From Hybos culiciformis (lineage: Eukaryota > Arthropoda > Insecta > Diptera > Hybotidae), in NCBI GenBank assembly GCA_964007475.1, contig OZ023273.1, forward strand, positions 75,234,024-75,298,023: 64,000 bases of DNA, written 5' to 3'. This document shows positions 1 to 10,109 of this stretch, piece after piece; position 1 is the first letter of the stretch; every line of letters begins with the position of its first letter. The notes under the pieces were generated by a model. The model saw only the letters and a list, made by a program, of their open reading frames with translations, was not told the origin of the DNA and did not search any database. The translations under genes were made by a program, and so were the position numbers.

Positions 1-2480
1 AGAAATTTGGTTTGGTCAGGATTTATTTTAACCTGGCGATACATTTTAGCGATGTCACCAGTTATAACAATAGGGTATTTACGAAATCTTAAAACAATAT
101 TGAAAAGGTTTTGCTGAACATTAGGCCCTACACACATTACTTCATTTAGTGAGACATTGGTAGAAGTTTTTGCCGACGCGTCAAAAACTACCCTAAGTTT
201 AGTGGTGGAACTTGAAGGCTTAAGGACTCCATGATGTGGTAAATAATAACTGTTTCCATCATGTTCCTTTTCAGGTACATTTACTTTTTTCATGTGGCCT
301 AATGTTTCGTATTCTTGGATAAAATTAACATATTGGTTTCTGAATTCACAGTTGGCTTGCAATTTTTTCTCTAAATATAAAAATCTTTGTAAAGCTATTG
401 GTTCGGATTCGCTTAAGTCATTAACCTTTTCAGTAAATGGCATTGTAACTATATATTTACCCGTCTTATCACGAGTGTGAGTTTTAATGAAATTATCCTC
501 ACAAAACTTTTCGGTAGCAGACATAAACGATTTTTCAGGGACAGATTCTAACTCCCAGAATTTTTCAAGACTTTTCTTTAACTCATGGGTTTCCATGTCT
601 GTCGTTGAAATGGTGGTAAAACTATGATGAGTTGGTATTAAAACAGACCCAACAATCAACCAACCAAAAAGGCTATCTTGGAAAAGTGGCATATTTGGAC
701 AAGAAGGTTTAATTTTGTTTGAAGTTATTATTTCAAAAAATACTTCATTTCCTATTAACATATCTATTCTTCTTGGAAAATTAAAATAAGGATCGGCTAA
801 CGTTATCTTTTGAGGAATGGACCATCTTGAAATATCAATATTCTGTTTTGGTAAACAACTAACAATACTAGGTACAACAGAAAATTCTAAATTTCTTTCA
901 AACAAACTTGTACGAGATTTTACCTTGGCACTAATAATTTTATGAGCAATAGTTTTTTGCTGATTTAAACTGGAAACAACAACTTCTTTATGCTTAAGGC
1001 TTTCAAATTTAATTGAGTCGGAAAACTCTTTTGAAATAAAATTTAAATCACTTGCAGAATCTAACAACACACGACATTCATGCCATTTACCCAGTTTATC
1101 CTGAATTAAAACAACTGCAGTAGGAAACAAAACACCTTTTGTTAGATTTTGGTTTAGGCACAATGAGGTTCCTTGCTTACCTCCTGAAGCCGATGAAGTA
1201 TTGGATGGGTTACTATCTTCAGATGGTTCTCTTATGTTTTCAGATCTAACGAAATGAAGAAGAGTGTTGTGTTTTTTACCACAAGTCTTACAACCGGTCT
1301 TATTACAACTTTGACTAAAATGGTTTGAACCAAAACAATTTCTACAAAGTTTTAGTTCACTAATTTTCTTAAATCGGTCTTCCACTGGCAATTTCTTAAA
1401 TTCAAGGCACAAATAAAAAGGATAATCAGGTTTTTTTGAAATTGTGGAATTACTATTTTGTTTATCATCTTTAGAATTTTTTGGGTCACTTGTGGTCATA
1501 AAAGAATAATCAGTCTTCTTTTGATTAAAAGATGATTTCTTGGGATCAGCTTTAACATCAGCTGAACAACTACGAAAAGGATTAATCGACTCGGAAATTC
1601 TACACTTTTTGGAAAGAAATACTTGAAGTTGGTGCCAGGTTGGCATTTGGTTTGGTTCAAGCTCTGACTCCCAATCTTTCTTCAAAGATGGATCAAGCTT
1701 TTTAACCACACAGTTCACAATAAATAGTTCACATAATCCACTAATTTCTTGACCTAGAGCTTGCAACGATGAAATATGCGAGTTACATGTATTCAACAAA
1801 CCTCTAAGCTCAGATGGATTATTTTTATTAACTTTATTCAAATTGGTTATACCATCAATGTGAACATCAATTATGTGACGTTTGTTATCATATCTATCTA
1901 CCAAGTCTTGCCAAGCTTTTTTATAACCCTCTTCAGAAAATGTCACATGCCCTATGGTTTGTTTCGCTTCCCCAGTCAACTTCCGAAGAAGGTAGGTATA
2001 TTTAACAATGTCACTTAAGTCTTGATTAGCATGAATAACTGCTAAGAACGTGTCTCTGAATGTTAACCATTCAACGGGATTTCCTTCAAAATTTGGAATT
2101 TGTACATCCGGTAATTTTATTCTATGCGCTTTCTTTATTTTCGTTTCTGTCTGTTCGGTTTTAGAAACTTCTTTGGGTTTATTGGAATTTAATTTTCCAA
2201 TACTATTAAAATAACTTTGTTCAAATTGTTTAATTGTTTCTACAAACTCTCTATTTTCAAAAACATCCTTAAATTTCGATAATTTTGAAACATTTTTGTT
2301 ATATTCTTTATATAACTCAGTAACTACTTGGATTCGCGTATCAATTTCAGAAATGTCTGGTGGGTGGTCAGGATCGATCTCCTGCGCAAAGGATTCAATA
2401 ACTTGTAGTCTGGTCAAACTAATTTTTATTTGGTTCATAGCAGATATTTTTTCTGCTTCACTATCTAATTTAGGAGGCAT
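1..2480 (-). CDS. BEL/Pao retrotransposon Gag-Pol, N-terminal part (runs off left edge)
   Basis: One uninterrupted minus-strand frame starts at the ATG at 2480 and continues for 826 codons to the window edge. From the N-terminus it shows a DUF1759-like Gag region (FEGNPVEWLTF near residues 130-145). Next come a CCHC knuckle, CRNCFGSNHFSQSC, and a second Cys/His cluster ending in HNTLLH (about residues 377-410). A DUF1758-type aspartic protease follows with DSASDLNF at about residue 474. The reverse transcriptase begins with YYLPHHGVLKP and VVFDASA near residues 745-770. The window ends at GDIAKMYRQV, before the catalytic DD. This domain order in one frame is diagnostic of BEL/Pao elements. 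No stop or frameshift is seen, unlike every other transposon gene here, so the copy looks young. The rest of RT, RNase H, integrase and the other LTR lie outside the window. Confidence 0.93.
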   Translation of the reverse strand, partial: MPPKLDSEAEKISAMNQIKISLTRLQVIESFAQEIDPDHPPDISEIDTRIQVVTELYKEYNKNVSKLSKFKDVFENREFVETIKQFEQSYFNSIGKLNSNKPKEVSKTEQTETKIKKAHRIKLPDVQIPNFEGNPVEWLTFRDTFLAVIHANQDLSDIVKYTYLLRKLTGEAKQTIGHVTFSEEGYKKAWQDLVDRYDNKRHIIDVHIDGITNLNKVNKNNPSELRGLLNTCNSHISSLQALGQEISGLCELFIVNCVVKKLDPSLKKDWESELEPNQMPTWHQLQVFLSKKCRISESINPFRSCSADVKADPKKSSFNQKKTDYSFMTTSDPKNSKDDKQNSNSTISKKPDYPFYLCLEFKKLPVEDRFKKISELKLCRNCFGSNHFSQSCNKTGCKTCGKKHNTLLHFVRSENIREPSEDSNPSNTSSASGGKQGTSLCLNQNLTKGVLFPTAVVLIQDKLGKWHECRVLLDSASDLNFISKEFSDSIKFESLKHKEVVVSSLNQQKTIAHKIISAKVKSRTSLFERNLEFSVVPSIVSCLPKQNIDISRWSIPQKITLADPYFNFPRRIDMLIGNEVFFEIITSNKIKPSCPNMPLFQDSLFGWLIVGSVLIPTHHSFTTISTTDMETHELKKSLEKFWELESVPEKSFMSATEKFCEDNFIKTHTRDKTGKYIVTMPFTEKVNDLSESEPIALQRFLYLEKKLQANCEFRNQYVNFIQEYETLGHMKKVNVPEKEHDGNSYYLPHHGVLKPSSSTTKLRVVFDASAKTSTNVSLNEVMCVGPNVQQNLFNIVLRFRKYPIVITGDIAKMYRQVKINPDQTKF

Positions 2481-2850
2481 ATTTAGGAATACAAATATTA
2501 ATACTCACTGCGAAATTGTTCTTTTCTTGTTATCACAAATTCTGCATAAATTTGTCTAACCCTACTAACAAATCTAGGATCTAAGGTAAGTTCTAATACA
2601 ATGGTTTAATTTCCTAAAACAAACAAAATTTCAATTTAATTATGATTACCTTGGTCCGAAACAAACCAAAATTTCGGAACCAAACAGCAACAATCTTGAC
2701 TTTCTCAAATAATTTTGAATTGATGATAAACTTGATGAATCAACAATTTAACCAACAACAATGACAACAATGATCTTGATTTTATAACTGGTAGGATGGC
2801 TAACAATGAATCAGGTGGATTTCGCTACAACTTAAACTTTGGTGACAAAA

Positions 2851-2926
2851 ACTTGGATCTGGTAACAACAACTTGGGTCTGGTAACAACAACTTGGATCT
2901 GGTAATAACTTGGATTTGGTAACAAC
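2851..2926 (-). repeat. 20-bp tandem repeat in BEL leader
   Basis: The unit ACTTGGATCTGGTAACAACA recurs nearly four times with a 20 bp period; the last copies are slightly shortened. It lies in the untranslated leader, so it may affect RNA structure or packaging, but that is inference. Confidence 0.85.
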
Positions 2927-3128
2927 TGAATCAGGATAATTCAGCGGCAGCTATTTCACAAAAACAATTCTTAAAATTTTCAGTTGAATTCACAATGTGT
3001 GACTATTCAATTGATTGTTGAATCAGAATAATTCAACGGCATCTATTTTCCTTTCTAATGAATTCAATTTTCAATTGAATTCACAATTTATTCTTTGTGA
3101 ATAAACTTTCAATTAATTTTCAATTAAT

Positions 3129-3151
3129 CCGGTTCGATGTAGGACCAAAAA
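3129..3151 (-). promoter_or_regulatory. BEL primer-binding-site region
   Basis: On the minus strand the LTR end CTCAACA is followed by TTTTTGGTCC and then CGAACCGG. The TGG directly inside the LTR end is the usual start of a tRNA primer site. The exact tRNA is not identified, because only short parts match a tRNA 3' half. Confidence 0.6.
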
Positions 3152-3546
3152 TGTTGAGCTTCTTCTTATAACCTTTGTGGACTGTATTTTTTTTTTTTAT
3201 TTTAAAATTAAAATAATTGTTGTTTTCGCTTCTAATGGTTTATTCAGAATGAATTTTTTATTTACAGCTTACTTAAAATTATAACAGTAATTTGTTAACT
3301 TCGAAATTCGAAGTATATAAAAATAAAACTAAATGAATTCTAACTGCTTACTTTTTATGTATTTGTGTAAACAAATCATACACTAAAATCTTATTTATTA
3401 AATGACAACTATTTTTGAGTGTAGAACAATAATTAAAGCTGTGTTCACACTATTACTTTTATTGCAGACTTTCTGTAAATAGTTTGCACAAAATTTTAAT
3501 TGCAATTCTTAACAATAAGTGTAAATATAAAAAAATCGACCATTAA
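3152..3546 (-). mobile_element. BEL/Pao 5' LTR (inner end clear, outer end unresolved)
   Basis: The LTR begins at TGTTGAGC on the plus strand, which is the CTCAACA 3' end of the LTR in element sense. No partner LTR is inside the window, so the outer end cannot be fixed. The Gypsy element at 3547 may sit inside this LTR, in which case the LTR would resume at 8322. Confidence 0.55.
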
Positions 3547-3770
3547 TGTAGTGTATAGGGAAATACCAAAATGGCAACCCTGAATTAGAACAAAAAACTA
3601 TATGTCAATACAGAAACACTAAAAGAATAATATCGAATGATGATTATCAATCACCAACGGAAAAACAAAAATTATTTTTATAAAGGAGAATTACTGGAAA
3701 ATTTTTGAATAAAATAAAAAATAAATTTTATAATAAAATAAAACGTTGGTTTTATTTCACGAACATCACA
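3547..3770 (+). repeat. Gypsy 1 5' LTR
   Basis: This 224 bp LTR runs TGTAGTGTATAGGG to GAACATCACA. It matches the 3' LTR closely over its first 175 bp. The region just before the end differs: an AT-rich stretch here, a doubled TTGGTTTTATTT in the 3' copy. The divergence shows the insertion is not recent. Confidence 0.93.
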
Positions 3771-3771
3771 C

Positions 3772-3783
3772 TGGCGACGAGGA
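3772..3783 (+). promoter_or_regulatory. Primer binding site, tRNA-Ser type
   Basis: TGGCGACGAGGA lies one base after the LTR. It is complementary to the 3' end (CCTCGTCGCCA) of the tRNA-Ser that reads AGY codons, which makes that tRNA the likely primer. The second Gypsy element at 29-35 kb has the same site. Confidence 0.8.
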
Positions 3784-3802
3784 AAACTATTGAGAAAAAA
3801 GC

Positions 3803-4809
3803 ATGAGTCTTGGCCTTGATTTGAACAAACCCCAAACATTTAATCCACATGGTGATCAGAGCACCATCGAGCAAAAGTGGAAAAAATGGGTGCGACAGTT
3901 TAAAATATTTATTGATGCAGTAGCTATTACCATAGATTAAGAATACAGAAAGATGGGAAGCTTTATACAACATTATTTTTGGTATTTTTATGTGAATGTG
4001 TTAGTAAAACAAAATAAAATACGTGATAATTATCAATGTATGAAAAGAATTTTATTTAGTTTTACTAACACCCTCACATAAAAATACCAAAAAAGACTGA
4101 AAAAATTTTGTATGAAACTTCCAATCTTTCTGTATTCTTAATCTATGCTATTACCGAAGAAGCAAGAAAATTAGCTATTTTCAAAAATTTTGTAGGTGAC
4201 GAAACAGTAGATATTTTAGAAAATTTGCAGGTCCCCGAACAAACATGTACAAGCGCCATAGCCATCTTAAACAACCACTTTGCGCCTAGAAAAAATATTC
4301 AGTTCGAAATTTACAAATTTAGACAAATTAGACAACAACCGAACGAAACTTTTAATGAATTCTATTCAAAACTACGTAATGTTGGATCCAATTGCGAGTT
4401 TAACAACATAGATGATGAATTAAAAACACAGATTCTTATAGGCACATCGTCCGACCAGCTTAAAACAAAAATCCTCAAAACACCAGCTATAACACTCTCC
4501 GAAATAATTGAGCAAGGAGTTGTAAACGAAATAGTCAAAACACAAACTGCGGATTTAGGTAAGCAAAATCAAAATATAAACGCAATTTCTCGATCGAAAA
4601 ATAAACCTCAGAGAGGAAAAAGAGAACATAAAACAGATAACAATAGTGAATCCAAGCAATGTCCGTACTGTGGTAATCAGTATCATACTGCCGGATTAAA
4701 GACATGTCCAGCCCGAGACAAAACTTGTTACAAATGCAAAAAAAAAAATTATTTTGCAAAGGTTTGTCAGTTTCCAACGAGAGAAAAAATCAATAAACAC
4801 AGTGAATGA
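3803..4809 (+). pseudogene. Gypsy 1 gag, interrupted by a MITE
   Basis: The frame starts at ATG 3803 (MSLGLDLNKPQTFNP), runs 43 codons to AVAIT, is interrupted at 3932-4146, and resumes at 4156 with EEARKLAIFKNFVGDE. Insert plus duplicated target adds 224 bp, which shifts the frame and brings stop codons. The capsid-like middle holds FYSKLRNVGSNCEF. Near the C-terminus are two nucleocapsid knuckles: CPYCGNQYH with a following Cys, and CYKCKKKNYFAKVC. In the second knuckle the zinc-binding His is replaced by Tyr. A TTG at 4108 inside the MITE opens a longer apparent frame, but its first 13 residues are MITE sequence, not Gag. Confidence 0.88.
3932..4146. mobile_element. Foldback MITE inserted in Gypsy 1 gag (9-bp TSD)
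   Basis: This 215 bp, almost wholly palindromic insert begins ATAGATTAAGAATACAG and ends with its complement. It is flanked by exact 9 bp copies of GCTATTACC (3923-3931 and 4147-4155). An inner stem pairs GGTATTTTTATGTGA with TCACATAAAAATACC. A 9 bp duplication and long TIRs suggest a MULE or Foldback type. No coding capacity is present. Confidence 0.93.
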
Positions 4810-5059
4810 TAATTCCAATGGTCAATCAAGCAACACCGACGAGCAGCTGATTTTTTCTCTAAATAGCTCAAAAAACAAACTTCCGTCTACTGAAATTAAT
4901 ATTTGTGGCACAAAACAATCTTTTTTTGTTGATACAATGGCCAGTGTAAACGTTATGGGAGAACAAACGTACGAAAAGTTCAAAAATAAGCCAAAGCTAG
5001 AACATTCAGAGGCAAGATTGTTCCCATATCAATCATCTACGCCATTGAAGTTGATGTGA
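4754..5059 (+). pseudogene. Gypsy 1 protease region, catalytic triad damaged
   Basis: This frame overlaps the gag end by 55 bases and encodes the pepsin-type protease segment INICGTKQSFFVDTMASVN. The active site should read DTG or DSG; here it is DTM, so the flap-side Gly is lost. The frame closes at TGA 5057-5059 just before the RT frame. The break between protease and RT is probably secondary, since the two are normally one polyprotein. Confidence 0.8.
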
Positions 5060-5081
5060 AAGTTCGCTGCCAAACCGTAAA

Positions 5082-6503
5082 ATGGATAAAGAAATACTCC
5101 TAAGTTTTTATGTAGTGAAGGGTTATGCAGAACCTTTACTCTCGTATGAATCTTCAAGAGAACTTAACTTAGTTGAACAAACGTTGAGCATTCAAAGCCC
5201 AGGCTCTAACAAACTGGAGGAAACATTCCCAAAAATATTTAGTGGGGTTGGTTTATTGAATCAATATAAAGTAAGGCTTTCCATAAATCAAAACATAACA
5301 CCAGTAGCACAAAAACCACGGCGAATTCCATTTCATCTCAGAGAGAAAGTAGAGCACGAAATATCCAGACTACTCGAAGCAGATATTATAGAGCCAGCAA
5401 CGGATCCGACGCCCTGGGTAAGCCCAGTGGTAATAGTTCCAAAATCTAGTGACGAAAGTAAGATTCGTTTATGCATTGACATGCGTCAAGCAAACAAAGC
5501 TATCGAACGCACCAGGTATGTTCAACCTACAGTAGACGACATCATCAATGAGGTAAATGGTGCAGTAGCTATCGAACGCACCAGGTATGTTCAACCTACA
5601 GTAGACGACATCATCAATGAGGTAAATGGTGCAGTAGTTTTCAGCAAACTTGATTTGAAAGACGGGTATCATCAGCTAGAGCTAACTGAGAAAGATAGAT
5701 ATATAACAACATTTGCTACTCATCATGGTCTATGGAGGTACAAAAGGCTATTTTTCGGTATAAACTCAGCAGCTGAACTATTCCAAAACACAATCAGGCA
5801 ACTTATTACAGGCATCCCTGGTTCGTTAAATATAAGCGATGATATCCTGGTTTATGGGTCAAACGTTAAGCAGCATGATGAAGCTCTAAATAAAGTTCTC
5901 AAAACTCTAAGCAGCAATGGTCTAACGCTCAACCCTACTAAATGTAAGTTCAGAAAATCATCAGTAAATTTTTTTGGTTTAGTACTTTCAGAAAAAGGAA
6001 TAAAGCCAGACGAAACCAAAATAGCAGCCTTAGTAAAAATAGAACCACCTAGCAATATAACAGAGGTAAGAAGTTTTCTAGGTATGGTAAATTACAGTGG
6101 TAGATTTATAAACAATCTACACCAACTAACAGAACCAATAAGAAAACTTCTTCTAAAAGATTCGATTTTTGAATGGGGTCCACGACAACAAAAGGCATTC
6201 GAAAGCATCAAACTACAAATGCAGAAATTGACATCCAACAACTTCTTTGATACCAGAAAAGCAACACACCTATTGGTAGATGCGAGTCCAACTGGCCTTG
6301 GGGCCATTCTATCACAACCAACACCAGACTCAAGGAGAATAGTAGCATATGCCAGCAGAACATTGAATGAAATTGAGAAACGGTATTCCCAGATCGAACG
6401 GGAATTGTTGGCAATAACTTGGGCAGTTCAACATTTCAGAATATATCTATATGGCTCCACATTCACAGTATTCACTGATCACCTTCCACTAATTAGCATT
6501 TAA
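5082..6503 (+). pseudogene. Gypsy 1 reverse transcriptase and RNase H
   Basis: The frame encodes the linker, the RT fingers (WVSPVVIVPKSS, KIRLCIDMRQANKAI), palm (VFSKLDLKDGYHQLELT) and active site (NISDDILVYG). The thumb/connection follows (FLGMVNYSGRFI), then RNase H with LLVDASPTGLGAIL, SQIERELLAI and FTDHLPL. RT would copy the RNA in cytoplasmic particles and RNase H would remove the template. Two lesions are seen: an in-frame 69 bp tandem duplication at 5499-5636, and a one-base frameshift near 6500 that ends the frame at TAA 6501-6503. The continuation reads on at once in the next frame (KPIAKSKPARLERL). Confidence 0.93.
5499..5636 (+). repeat. In-frame 69-bp tandem duplication inside RT
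   Basis: Two identical 69 bp copies (5499-5567 and 5568-5636) duplicate 23 residues, AIERTRYVQP to NEVNGAV. They lie between the RLCIDMR and FSKLDLKDGYHQL blocks. The two copies show no differences, so the event is late relative to the decay of this element. Confidence 0.95.
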
Positions 6504-8112
6504 ACCAATTGCAAAAAGCAAACCTGCAAGGCTAGAACGTCTACGATTTAAATTATTAGATTATAATTTTGATGTCAAGCACAAAAAAGGTATTGACAAT
6601 CCGTCTGATATTTTCTCTCATCAACCGCTGAACAGTGTTAACAATGAAAATGACGAGTACGTAAACTTTATAGTAAACAACGCAGTACCAGCTGTAGTAA
6701 CAAGAGAACAAATAGCACAAGCAACAATGTCAGATGAGAGGCTTGAACATCTAAAAAAGATGATCTTACGTAAGTGTACTAACAACTGTAATCATAGTTC
6801 CATTTCAGATTTTAAGAAAATTGTTGATCAACTTTCAATTGCAAATGATGGAATAGTTATTAAAGGCAATGCAATCGTCATACCTGATAAACTACATCAG
6901 CAAATAGTAGACGCAGCACATGCGGGTCATCAGAGAATTGTAAAAACCAAGGAATTATTGAGATCAATACTAGCAGAAAATACGGTTCGTAACTGCACAG
7001 CTTGCCAAGCAACAGTAACAGTACCTCGACAAAGGGATCCAATTATTAGTTCTCCATTACCATCCAGAGCATGGCAAATAGTAAGCATCGACTTCGCTGG
7101 CCCATTTCGAGCATCAACAACAGAGAGAAAAGATTATATAATGGTGCTAACCGACGCATATTCTCGCTATCCTGTTGTCGAAATTATTGAAAATCTACAA
7201 TGTGCAACAATTACCAATAAACTCCGTAAAATATTCAGTGAATTTGGCTTCCCATCGCAAATGAAATCTGATAATGAACCTCCGTTTAATGCGGCAGATC
7301 TTACGTCATTTCTCGAAAGATGCGGATGCAAACACAGAAAGATTACTCCTTACTGGCCTGAGGCTAATGGTATGGTTGAAAGATTTATGCGTAACATAAA
7401 AAAGGTAGTTCAGTCAGCAGTAATAGAAAATAAAAAGTGGGAAGAAGAACTATATGTATATTTATCAAACTATAGAGCAACGCCACACACCTCCACCGGG
7501 TTTAGCCCATTTGAAATCATTTTTAAACAAAAAGTTAGAACATTTGTACCGGATATACAAACCACCAACTTGGACGATGAAATAGAAACTAATGACACCA
7601 TTAGAAAAGCCAAACAAAAGCAGTATGCAGATCAGCGGCGTAACACAAAGCCACATGAACTCAACTTTAATGACAGCGTTCTACTTAAACGGGATCAGGG
7701 TAACAAAACAACATCAGCTTACGATCTAGAACCATATACAATTGTCAATGTTAAAGGCAATCAAATTACAGCAAAACGGGGAAAGCAGACAGTTAAACGT
7801 AATTCATCACACTTCAAAATATATAGTGAACGAAATAATACTGAAGAGTTATTGGAAAGTGAAATGCAGGGAAACTATAATCCAAATGGTCAGCTGTTGA
7901 AATCTAATAAAGGAATTGAGCCAGAAGTTATCATGGAACCAGTAGAAAGCCAAGAAATATTACAACAAGCACCGAACTCTAGTGAACAATATGAACAAGC
8001 CTCCTCAGAACAAGACAATCGATGTGGTAGACCAGTTCGAGCAAAACAGCTTCCAATCAAGTTCAAGGACTATATTATAGACCAAATTTTATTAAGTTCG
8101 GAAGGAATGTAG
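6502..8112 (+). pseudogene. Gypsy 1 RNase H end and integrase
   Basis: The frame continues pol after the frameshift at 6500. It holds the linker before integrase, the zinc domain (HAGH then CTACQ), and the DDE core with D in SIDFAGPF, D in KSDNEPPF and E in GMVERF. The last two are separated by 35 residues, as in retroviral-type integrases. Between HAGHQ and CTACQ the usual VWFPG stretch is missing, so a small deletion is likely. The C-terminal domain includes FNDSVLLKRDQ and RNSSHFK. The stop TAG at 8110-8112 lies within the first bases of the 3' LTR. An internal ATG at 6727 opens the longest ATG frame but is not the natural start. Confidence 0.92.
8100..8107 (+). promoter_or_regulatory. Gypsy 1 polypurine tract
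   Basis: GGAAGGAA directly precedes the 3' LTR and is the expected plus-strand primer for reverse transcription. It overlaps the last codons of the integrase frame. Confidence 0.7.
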
Positions 8113-8321
8113 TGTATAGGGAAATACCAAAATGGCAACCCTGAATTAGAACAAAAAACTATATGTCAATACAGAAACACTAAAAGAATAATATCGAATG
8201 ATGATTATCAATCACCAACGGAAAAACAAAAATTATTTTTATAAAGGAGAATTACTGGAAAATTTTTGAATAAAATAAAAGATTGGTTTTATTTAGTTGG
8301 TTTTATTTCAGGAACATCACA
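8108..8321 (+). repeat. Gypsy 1 3' LTR
   Basis: The 214 bp LTR runs TGTAGTGTATAGGG to GGAACATCACA and is followed by ATTAA, the right target duplication. It carries the pol stop codon in its first five bases. Confidence 0.93.
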
Positions 8322-8573
8322 ATTAATACTTCAAAAAGGTCAAGTACGTAATTAAATAATATTTTATAATTAATAACACAAATAATGCGTGATTTACACA
8401 ATAGCTAAATTTGTAATCTTTTAATTTTTTTGAGTCAAACTAGAACGAGAAAGCGATAAATAAACAACAACAACAAAGATGTGAAAGAAGTAGACAGAAA
8501 TTTTATTATTTTTTTCCTTTTATAGTAAAATTGAGCACAAAACATAAACAAATTATATAGCAAATTTACGTGC

Positions 8574-9572
8574 GGGTTACACTTGCTGAAAAAAAAATCA
8601 TGATTATGATATTTTTTTAATGTAGAGTAAAATTTTTATGAGTCAAAAATCATACTGGCTTGAACTTCGTGTTCCAGAGGCATTCGTGCTCCCTGTATAA
8701 ATTTATAAATTTTAATATTTCTTCCTTATAAAATTTTTTCGAAATGTTTTTTCTATTTTCTCTCTTTAAAAGAAAAAAAAAAATCATAACATAATATTAA
8801 ATTACAGAATTAATAATTTAAAAATTTCTACATGCATATATATTTCCTTCCTTTTACAAACAGAACTTGTTCTCGGGCGTTTTCCCTTAAATTAACTTAT
8901 TCTCTTCTTTGTTGGGGTGTCTTTCTAGGTTTGGTCACTTTTTCGTTAGGCATATTTATTTTTTTATTCTAAACATTAAGTTCCTGTCTTAAAAGTTTAC
9001 TAATTTTTTTTTGCCCGATGAAGAATTTTTTAATTGCTTGAGTTTGAATTAAAAATACGAAATTTTGGTACTATTATTTGCAATTCTAGAAATCCCAATT
9101 GAAACTTTAACTAATTACTTAAAATATACTTACTTGTCAATGTACCAAATAAAATTTAAATAAATACAAATTGAATTTTTTTTCGAAAATCTTTGGTTTT
9201 TTTTAATTTTAGTGTACAAAAATAAAAACAAATCAAATTTGATAGGTATTTGTATTCTGTTTTCAACAGCGTTGCCTTCTTTAACGTGCCTTGATTTAAT
9301 ATTTATTAAATTCACATAGATTTTTTTAAATTTCAACATTCAGATTCAAATCCCGTAATAACAAACCGCTTTTATTATTATTGTTTGCGCTTTCAAGAGT
9401 TTACTTTTTTCTTTGGCAGCCAAAAATTTTTCTTTTGAAAAAAAAAAACAACACTCTGATTTTTTTAAGCATGATTTTCCATCATGATTATTTCTTGATT
9501 TTTTTTTCACACACAATTTCGCACATACATTCAAAAAAAATCATGATTTTTTTTTTTCAGCAAGTGTAACCC
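8574..9572. mobile_element. Non-autonomous TIR element, about 1 kb
   Basis: The left end GGGTTACACTTGCTG followed by A-tract and ATCATGAT is matched in reverse at the right end (about 9534-9572). The interior is AT-rich without a long reading frame. Flanks do not show a convincing target duplication, so the superfamily is open. The stretch 8327-8573 to its left holds nothing recognised. Confidence 0.75.
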
Positions 9573-10101
9573 CCAGGTAAGAAATAAATGGACAACACAA
9601 TAATAATTGTCAGAAACTATAAAATTCAAATTATGCCATGAATTTTATTTACGCACCTAGAAAAAAAAGACGTAAACTACTATAAAAAAAGTTGAACTAG
9701 TTCTGTTTGTACTGCTCTAACACATTAGTTTTTGTATCTTCTGTCCTGTTTTGTTTTGGGATATTTTTTTTTAGCCATTGTGTAAGTAACGAAATTATAA
9801 ATATTCATTTCATAATACAGAAAGGATAACGAAAAACAAAAATAAATAAGTTCTTTAACATAAAAAAAACTTAAAATAATGCCGCATAAAACCTAAACTA
9901 AACTGATTCATATTTCCGGCTCGACTTTGCCTCTTTTAATAAAATTTTATCTTTTAATATTGCAGTATCCTTACCAGGATAATAATAAGTCAATTTTATT
10001 TTTGAACTAATTTAAAATTAAATTTATTTATTTCATTAATTGTTGACCATAAGTTTTAATTATTCATATTAGGCACCTTACAAATCTGACAACAATTGAT
10101 T
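9573..10101. other. AT-rich spacer, nothing recognised
   Basis: About 530 bp of A- and T-tracts with no coding frame, inverted repeat or family motif that could be supported. Confidence 0.6.
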
Positions 10102-10109
10102 GTTTTGAC

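Larger units (their letters stand above)
2481..3151 (-). other. BEL/Pao untranslated leader
   Basis: This AT-rich non-coding stretch lies between the BEL Gag-Pol start and the LTR. Reading toward the gene it starts with the primer-site region, then two diverged copies of an about 90 bp block (marked by GAATCAG-ATAATTCA near 2926 and 3026), then a short tandem repeat. No long reading frame is present. Confidence 0.7.
3547..8321 (+). mobile_element. Ty3/Gypsy LTR retrotransposon 1, full length, inactivated
   Basis: The 4,775 bp element is bounded by LTRs and flanked by the 5 bp target duplication ATTAA (3542-3546 and 8322-8326). The order is LTR, primer site, gag, protease, RT, RNase H, integrase, polypurine tract, LTR. 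The RT active-site block reads NISDDILVYG, the ISDDI variant found in some insect Gypsy lineages. Gag is split by a MITE, one gag knuckle and the protease have lost key residues, and pol is frameshifted twice. It cannot move by itself. Confidence 0.95.
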
